A DNA stretch of 12,949 nucleotides, taken from contig JAQUXV010000040.1 of the NCBI GenBank assembly GCA_028692205.1, positions 1 through 12,949 on the forward strand. The letters are read 5' to 3'. Numbering within the stretch: the first letter of the stretch is position 1; each line of letters starts with the position of its first letter. Positions 7,127-12,949 of the stretch are shown piece by piece. The notes under the pieces were generated by a model. That model saw only the letters and a program-made list of their open reading frames with translations. It did not search any database and was not told the DNA's origin. The translations under genes and the position numbers were made by a program. The DNA is from Eubacteriales bacterium. GTDB taxonomy: Bacteria; Bacillota_A; Clostridia; Christensenellales; Aristaeellaceae.

Positions 7127-7750
7127 TTGATTCGCAACCTTGTATTCGATATGGGCGGGGTTTTGATGGACTTCCATCCGCTCGCCGCCTGCCGTAAGGT
7201 AGCGCCGGATGAAGACGCGGCGCAGAAGCTAAACGAAGCCTTGTTCCGACACCCCGAATGGGGCAGGCTGGACGACGATTCCATCACGCCGGAAGCGCTG
7301 GCCCGCCTTGCCATGGACGCGCTGGACGACGACGCGCTGAAGCCGCTGGTGCAAAAGCTGTTCGATGGCATGCCGTGGAACATCCTCTCGCCCATCAAGG
7401 GGATGGAGGCGGTCGTCGATCGGGCAATGTCCGACGGGTATCATGTGTATCTGCTTTCCAACGCGGGCCGCAAAATCAGCGAACACCGGGAGATCATTCC
7501 GTTGATCCATCGCTTTGACGGCGTTATATTTTCCGTGGAGGAACGGACCAAAAAACCCGGCCCGGCAATCTATACCCAGCTTACGTCCTTCTATGGCCTG
7601 AAGCCGGAAGAGTGCCTGTTTATCGACGACGATCCGGGAAACGTGGAAGCCGCGCGCGCCCTTGGGTGGCACGGCTACCGCTTCGATGGGAATGTCGCGG
7701 CGCTGTCGGCCGCGCTGGAACAGCTGCCCAAGCCGGAAACCCCTGATTAA
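7127..7750 (+). CDS. HAD-superfamily phosphatase, subfamily IA, YihX-like
   Basis: A 207-residue cytoplasmic hydrolase. Motif I is FDMGGVLMDF near the N-terminus, with the nucleophile Asp but Gly where the second Asp of D-x-D normally sits, as in YihX-type enzymes (FDLGNV). A helical cap follows (about 20-85). Motif II is LLSNAGRK, motif III is the Lys of ERTKKPGPAIY, and motif IV is FIDDDPGNVEAARALGW. YihX of E. coli removes phosphate from alpha-glucose 1-phosphate, so a sugar-phosphate substrate is plausible but not proven. The start is placed at TTG 7127: AAGGAG (7112-7117) lies 9 bases before it and the protein then begins MIRNLVFDMGG, the standard opening of this family. ATG 7118 directly abuts the ribosome binding site and is less likely. 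It is the last gene of the plus-strand run, 13 bases after the DUF1861 stop. Confidence 0.9.
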   Translation: MIRNLVFDMGGVLMDFHPLAACRKVAPDEDAAQKLNEALFRHPEWGRLDDDSITPEALARLAMDALDDDALKPLVQKLFDGMPWNILSPIKGMEAVVDRAMSDGYHVYLLSNAGRKISEHREIIPLIHRFDGVIFSVEERTKKPGPAIYTQLTSFYGLKPEECLFIDDDPGNVEAARALGWHGYRFDGNVAALSAALEQLPKPETPD

Positions 7751-7766
7751 AATCATCAATAAGCCG

Positions 7767-7817
7767 ATATTACACAGCCGCCCGCATGAACAACCCATGC
7801 GGGCGGCTGTGTAATAT
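7767..7817. terminator. Perfect 22-bp hairpin between convergent genes, probable bidirectional terminator
   Basis: ATATTACACAGCCGCCCGCATG (7767-7788) and its exact reverse complement (7796-7817) flank the 7-base loop AACAACC. It sits between the plus-strand phosphatase (stop at 7750) and the minus-strand GH84 gene (stop at 7855), the expected site for a shared terminator. Neither side has a classic uninterrupted T-run: plus reads TGACTGGCTTTCTTTC and minus reads CGGCTTATTGATGATTTT. Termination is therefore likely but not textbook. The ten bases AGCCGCCCGC recur in the hairpin at 9444-9481. Confidence 0.75.
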
Positions 7818-7854
7818 TGACTGGCTTTCTTTCATGGGTATGGAGCGTTCCCGC

Positions 7855-9204
7855 TCATTCCCGCGCGGGAATTTTTCGCAGCAACTCCCCAAGCGTCCAC
7901 TCCAGTCCGCTGTCCGCGTAGTCCACCGTCATCTGTTTCATTGCCTCTATCTCGTCCCATATCCAGCGCGCCAGCGTACAGGACGGCGTTTGAAGGTACT
8001 GCGTCGTCAAATGCAAGACCCGGTGCATTTTTCGGTGCTTTTGCAGCCACGGTTCCAGCTCGCGCAACAGCGCCTCGGGCAGCCGCCCGCCTTCTATCCG
8101 GTTTTCCAGAACATCCAGCTTGGCCACATATTTAGCCAGTATTTCTGCCGCTTCTTCCGTGTTCCGAATCATCAGGGCTTTTCGCATCTCAAACAGAATG
8201 TTGTGCAGGATCTGGGAATTGGTTTCCTGCAGGCAGGAATGCCGCATGTTGTCGGCAAATAGGCGGAACGAAACCGCCTCTTCCTTCAGCTCGCTCTGCA
8301 GCGACGCTCGCCAGGACGTTTCCGGGTCGTAGCGAACCGGATCGCGCAGGTAATCCGCAACCGTGTTCAGCACGATTTTTGTGCATTCAAAGCTCTCCAT
8401 GCCGTTGCACAGGTAGCCGTTGCAAAAATTGTATAAAGTTGCGTCCCTGCCCCGCAGCGGCCCCAGATGCATTTCCCTGTACATGCCGTTGTCGTTGACC
8501 GGGTAATTATCCCAATACAGCGGGCGGTGGCCCGTCGCCTTGATGAACCGCTTGGCCTGCTGGGTTTCCAGCGTTTCGGAGCAGATTTGCGGCCCCGTCC
8601 ACAGAATTTTTACCTCTGTGGAAAGGTTTTTCCCCAGCAGCGAAATATAAGGCTCCTCCCCTGTGCCGCAATACTGCCAGGGGCACACGCACAGCCGCAC
8701 AGCCTCCGGCAGCATGGTTTGCAAAAGGGTTGCGAAACGGTTGATGAAGCTGATGTGCGCGTTAATCAGTGTGGCATATTGCCCCACATCCTGCGGATAT
8801 TGCAGCTGCGCGGGAATATCGTCCAGCAGCAGGCCGAAGTGCCGCACCCCCAGCACATACATCTGCTGCACTTTCGCCATCAGGCGGTCCATATCGCCGG
8901 GGTCGGAATAGCACAGCGTCAGCCCCGGCGCGATGCAATACCAAAAATCGATTTGCTCCTCCCGGGCAAGCTCCGTCAGCTTGCTCAGCTTCTCGCAATC
9001 CTCCGGCTGGTAAAGCTCCGCCCAGCGTTCCCGGTGATAAGCATCGAACTTGGCCGCGTAAAAGTAGCTGTTCATGCCCAGTAGCTGCATGCGCGCCAAC
9101 AGCTCGCACCGCTGCTGAAAGGTCCACGGTTTGCCGTAAAACCCCTCGATCACCCCGCGAATCTGGAACCCGCACACATCTTCCGTTTTTTGCTTTTGTC
9201 CCAT
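7855..9204 (-). CDS. GH84 beta-N-acetylglucosaminidase (O-GlcNAcase-like), cytoplasmic
   Basis: A 449-residue member of glycoside hydrolase family 84. The barrel opens with RGVIEGFYGKPWT (16-28). The catalytic Asp pair is in FGLLLDDIPAQLQ: Asp128 would orient the substrate acetamido group and Asp129 would be the acid/base in substrate-assisted retaining catalysis. Other active-site blocks are LWTGPQICS (201-209), YWDNYPVND (230-238) and HLGPLRGR (246-253). After about residue 290 comes a helical region. The family removes terminal beta-GlcNAc from glycans or from Ser/Thr. There is no signal peptide and no N-terminal or carbohydrate-binding domain, unlike the large secreted GH84 enzymes of clostridia, so it probably acts on imported oligosaccharides. 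The minus-strand start ATG (9202-9204) has GGAGGG about 6 bases upstream. It is convergent with the phosphatase gene and is transcribed from its own leader. Confidence 0.93.
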   Translation of the reverse strand: MGQKQKTEDVCGFQIRGVIEGFYGKPWTFQQRCELLARMQLLGMNSYFYAAKFDAYHRERWAELYQPEDCEKLSKLTELAREEQIDFWYCIAPGLTLCYSDPGDMDRLMAKVQQMYVLGVRHFGLLLDDIPAQLQYPQDVGQYATLINAHISFINRFATLLQTMLPEAVRLCVCPWQYCGTGEEPYISLLGKNLSTEVKILWTGPQICSETLETQQAKRFIKATGHRPLYWDNYPVNDNGMYREMHLGPLRGRDATLYNFCNGYLCNGMESFECTKIVLNTVADYLRDPVRYDPETSWRASLQSELKEEAVSFRLFADNMRHSCLQETNSQILHNILFEMRKALMIRNTEEAAEILAKYVAKLDVLENRIEGGRLPEALLRELEPWLQKHRKMHRVLHLTTQYLQTPSCTLARWIWDEIEAMKQMTVDYADSGLEWTLGELLRKIPARE

Positions 9205-9443
9205 TGCGTTCCCTCCGCAATCATCCCGTCATGCCGTTTTTTCCTACGGGCGCGAACTTTCGCCGCTTCCTTTCACTTTTCGGTGGATAGCCGCCGCATG
9301 GGAAAATCGGGGCGAATCCACCGTTTCAACTTTCCATATTTTATTCTATATGAATCAACAGCCCTTTTTGATTCCCCTGTTATATACAATTCGCTCTCCA
9401 TTTCCGTTTTCCCCCTCCATATGGCGCCGCGCCTGAAAAGCAA
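9205..9443 (-). promoter_or_regulatory. Leader and probable promoter region of the GH84 gene
   Basis: This stretch has no credible gene. Bases about 9330-9395 form an AT-rich island in otherwise GC-rich DNA, the expected place for the GH84 promoter on the minus strand. Partial -10-like words (TATAAC, TAGAAT, TAAAAT) and -35-like words (TTGATT, TTGTAT) occur on that strand, but no pair has good sequence and 16-18 base spacing together, so no promoter is named. Between the island and the start codon lies an 8-bp inverted repeat, CGGTGGAT (9281-9288) with ATCCACCG (9316-9323), which could fold in the leader RNA. Confidence 0.4.
9352..9374. promoter_or_regulatory. Inverted repeat GAATCAA-N9-TTGATTC, candidate operator
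   Basis: GAATCAA (9352-9358) and TTGATTC (9368-9374) are exact reverse complements separated by 9 bases, a 16-base centre-to-centre layout that suits a dimeric regulator. It lies inside the AT-rich island upstream of the GH84 gene. No regulator gene is in the window, and no known operator consensus is claimed. The symmetry is seen; the function is inferred. Confidence 0.35.
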
Positions 9444-9481
9444 AGCCGCCCGCTGGACAGGTTCCTGTCCAGCGGGCGGCT
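9444..9481 (-). terminator. Intrinsic terminator of glpK
   Basis: AGCCGCCCGCTGGACAGG (9444-9461) is exactly complementary to 9464-9481, an 18-bp palindrome with a 2-base centre (realistically a 17-bp stem with a 4-base loop). On the minus strand it starts 27 bases after the glycerol kinase stop and is followed by TTGCTTTTC, a T-rich tail. This fits a factor-independent terminator for glpK and insulates it from the downstream GH84 gene. Confidence 0.82.
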
Positions 9482-9507
9482 AGCGGCGTATTTATTTTTC
9501 AATTCAC

Positions 9508-11001
<1,494 letters not shown>

Positions 11002-11165
11002 GGGGTTTCCCTCCGTTTCCGGCCGCTTCCGTTATGGCCGATTTCAACTCTGCCGGGGGCTGTTTCCGTGGGCGCGTTGGTAACCCGCCGGTCGTCCCGG
11101 TATTCCTGCTCAAGCCTTTCGCGCTCTCGTTTGCGTAACGCTTGCACCGGCACAGCCTGCGCAGC

Positions 11166-11201
11166 AAAACGCCCGCGCGGCTTTCAGCGAGCAGCGCGGG
11201 C
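11166..11201 (-). terminator. Intrinsic terminator of the glycosidase-like gene
   Basis: GCCCGCGC (11171-11178) and GCGCGGGC (11194-11201) form an 8-bp GC stem, with an inner GCT/AGC extension across a mismatch. On the minus strand the stem is followed by GTTTTGC. It starts 25 bases after the stop of the gene at 11226 and upstream of glpK, so it separates the two transcripts. The remaining space to glpK (11002-11165) must hold the glpK promoter, but I see no convincing -35/-10 pair there. Confidence 0.75.
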
Positions 11202-11225
11202 AGGTTGCGTTTCGTATGGGGCCGC

Positions 11226-12949
11226 TCAGCCGTTCAGCCGGATCTCGAAGCTTCCGGCTTCGCAGGGCAGCGCCCATTTACCCTCCGCCATCCGGGTCAA
11301 CGGGACGCCGTCGCACACAGGCTGGGTGGGCCAGCACAGCGTAACGTAGCCCGGCTTCTGGTTGCCCGGCTTGCGTGTAAAGCGCAGTTTCCAGCCTCCG
11401 TCCGTTTGGGCCATATGCAGCGTTACTTTGCCGAATGCCGTAGGCGTATCCTCCAACAGCAGATCGTTGCCGGCTGTCGGCAGCCATTCTTTCGGCAGTC
11501 CGGGCAGCAGCGACATTCCGCCGTCCCACTCCAGTAGCAGCAGCGTGCGCACCAGCCGGATAAACTCCACCGATGCCCAGTTGTGCGGCATATCCCCGCA
11601 GATTTCGGCGCAGGCCGTCTCCTTCACAGGCTGTTCCTCGCGCCATACCCCTGCGGGCGAAGCATGGTTGGCAAACGCGTACAGGTAATCGACAGCTTTT
11701 TCGGGGCGGCCCGTCAGCAGCATCTGCTCGCCAAAGCGGCCCGCGGCATAGATGTACATGCTCTGGTCGGCGCGCCAGCCCGAACCTTCCGGCAGGCCTT
11801 CGCGTTCATCCACGCTGTCGATCAGGTCGGCGGTCATTTTCATGATGGGGTCGTCCAGCCCGAACGCGCCATGGAAAGCAACCCGGCAAATGGTCTGCAC
11901 ACCCGTCTGGGGCTTGTAAACCGGGTTGTCGGCCATGGATAGGGGCAGGTACGGCAAGCCCTCCGGCGTTTTACGCAGATCCCGGCGGATGCAGGCCTGC
12001 ATGGTTTCGTTCAGTTCGTCGGCAAATTGCTGGAAACGCTCCCAACCCGCCAGTTGCAGGCGTTTGCCCGCACGGGCGGCGTCCTTTACGCCGACCAGCA
12101 CATTGAGCGGCGTTGTATATTCCGGTTCCGGGCCGTAGATGCCGCCGTCCCCAAACGCGGGCTTGAACAGGCCGCGCGCGGGATAGTCCTCTCCCAGCGT
12201 ATAGCTCTCGTCCCGCATGGCAATCAGGTGATCCAGCCCGCGCAGCATCAGGGGCCACAGTTCCTTCAGGCGCGCGTCGTCGTTGCGCAGCTCACATTGC
12301 CGCACGATGGTGGACAGCGCCACCGCCGTCTCCTTATGGTGATCCGGCAGAATGCGGATGCTGCCGTCGGGCTTCACCCGTTTCAGCACCGCCAGCAGGC
12401 CCTGCCACGCTTCATCGTCCCGGCCCATCATGTAACCGCACTCCGCGAAGTAATACCCGTCCACCACCCACAGGCCGCGGTAGATAGTCGGCCCGACATG
12501 GAATTCCACAATGTCGTCCACCACTTCGCGGGCCTGCAGAATGTTGCGCCCGCAAATAGCCAACATGCGCCGCACCTGCCCGTCCGGCACACGGAACGCG
12601 TGGCGGAAAGGCTTGATGCCCTGCCAGTACGCCTCGCAGTTAGCCAGACACTGTTGGGCGAAGTTAAGCGTAAAGTTTTCCAGCTCCACCCGGCCGCAGT
12701 ACACCAACGCAAAAGCGCCCTGCCAGCTCTCCCCCGCGTGCAGAAAGGTGTTTTCCATATCCAGCGGCTCGCCGTCCGGCCCAACGATCGGCGAATAGAG
12801 CGCGATCGGCGCGGGAGCGCTTGCGTTGCCCGTGGGCAGCGCATACGCCGAGGACGCATAGCGGAGCGTTTCCGGCGGGTCGAAGGGTTCGCCCATCGTT
12901 TGCAGGTAAACGGTGTCCCGCGCGTGGCCGAAGTTCTCTTTTGCCTTTA
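11226..12949 (-). CDS. (Alpha/alpha)6-barrel glycosidase-like protein, 5' end cut by window edge
   Basis: At least 574 residues; the reading frame stays open past the internal ATG at 12894-12896 to the window edge with protein-like sequence (GHARDTVYLQT), so the true start is outside. The middle is a six-hairpin helical barrel of the type in clan GH-L/GH-M and GH78/GH63-like enzymes: YRGLWVVDGYYFAECGYMMG, VKPDGSIRILPDHHKETAVA, FGDGGIYGPEPEYTTPLN and PEGSGWRADQSMYIYAAGRF. The C-terminus is a small beta-sandwich (LLPGLPKEWLPTAGNDLLLE, FGKVTLHMAQTDGGWKLRF) usual behind such barrels. The Asp of VVDGYY and the Glu residues of YGPEPEY are candidate catalytic acids, which I cannot confirm. I cannot name the family or substrate; alpha-rhamnosidase-like or debranching-enzyme-like activities are possibilities. 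A terminator follows it. Confidence 0.8.
   Translation of the reverse strand, partial: KAKENFGHARDTVYLQTMGEPFDPPETLRYASSAYALPTGNASAPAPIALYSPIVGPDGEPLDMENTFLHAGESWQGAFALVYCGRVELENFTLNFAQQCLANCEAYWQGIKPFRHAFRVPDGQVRRMLAICGRNILQAREVVDDIVEFHVGPTIYRGLWVVDGYYFAECGYMMGRDDEAWQGLLAVLKRVKPDGSIRILPDHHKETAVALSTIVRQCELRNDDARLKELWPLMLRGLDHLIAMRDESYTLGEDYPARGLFKPAFGDGGIYGPEPEYTTPLNVLVGVKDAARAGKRLQLAGWERFQQFADELNETMQACIRRDLRKTPEGLPYLPLSMADNPVYKPQTGVQTICRVAFHGAFGLDDPIMKMTADLIDSVDEREGLPEGSGWRADQSMYIYAAGRFGEQMLLTGRPEKAVDYLYAFANHASPAGVWREEQPVKETACAEICGDMPHNWASVEFIRLVRTLLLLEWDGGMSLLPGLPKEWLPTAGNDLLLEDTPTAFGKVTLHMAQTDGGWKLRFTRKPGNQKPGYVTLCWPTQPVCDGVPLTRMAEGKWALPCEAGSFEIRLNG

Overview
The window looks like a GC-rich, anaerobic, carbohydrate-degrading bacterium of the Bacillota (class Clostridia, a gut-type lineage such as Christensenellales or its relatives). 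The reasons are an oxygen-sensitive glycyl radical enzyme (GRE) with its radical-SAM activase, an LplABC-type sugar ABC importer whose binding protein carries a DUF3502-like C-terminus, strong AGGAGG-type ribosome binding sites, and several GTG or TTG starts. The phylum is fairly well supported; anything below it is inference.

Left half, plus strand (1-7750): one tight gene run that begins outside the window. It holds the C-terminal part of a GRE-activating enzyme (1-393), a 715-residue PFL-family GRE overlapping it by ATGA (390-2537), two CUT1-type ABC permeases (2597-3523 and 3545-4459), a secreted solute-binding protein (4504-6087), a DUF1861 protein (6145-7113) and a YihX-like HAD phosphatase (7127-7750). 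No ABC ATPase is present, so the importer probably borrows a shared MsmX-type ATPase encoded elsewhere. The binding-protein gene is bracketed by two intercistronic hairpins. The first permease gene has a leader that can fold into two mutually exclusive helices, one of which hides its ribosome binding site. A perfect 22-bp hairpin (7767-7817) ends the run and separates it from the convergent gene.

Right half, minus strand (7855-12949), read from high to low coordinates: a (alpha/alpha)6-barrel glycosidase-like protein cut by the right edge (11226-12949), a terminator, glycerol kinase glpK (9508-11001), a terminator, an AT-rich promoter-like island (about 9330-9395), and a signal-less GH84 beta-N-acetylglucosaminidase (7855-9204).

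Reading of the whole: the locus imports an uncharged sugar or glycoside and processes it in the cytoplasm with glycosidase-fold enzymes, a sugar-phosphate phosphatase and a radical enzyme. The most interesting element is the GRE. It has the glycyl-radical motif (Gly689) and the thiyl Cys (Cys369). It lacks the Glu two residues after that Cys found in diol dehydratases, choline lyase and similar eliminases (Trp371 is there instead), and it lacks the Cys-Cys pair of pyruvate formate-lyase. Together with the sugar importer and DUF1861 this suggests a radical sugar reaction whose chemistry I cannot assign to a described GRE class. The substrate is unknown from sequence alone.
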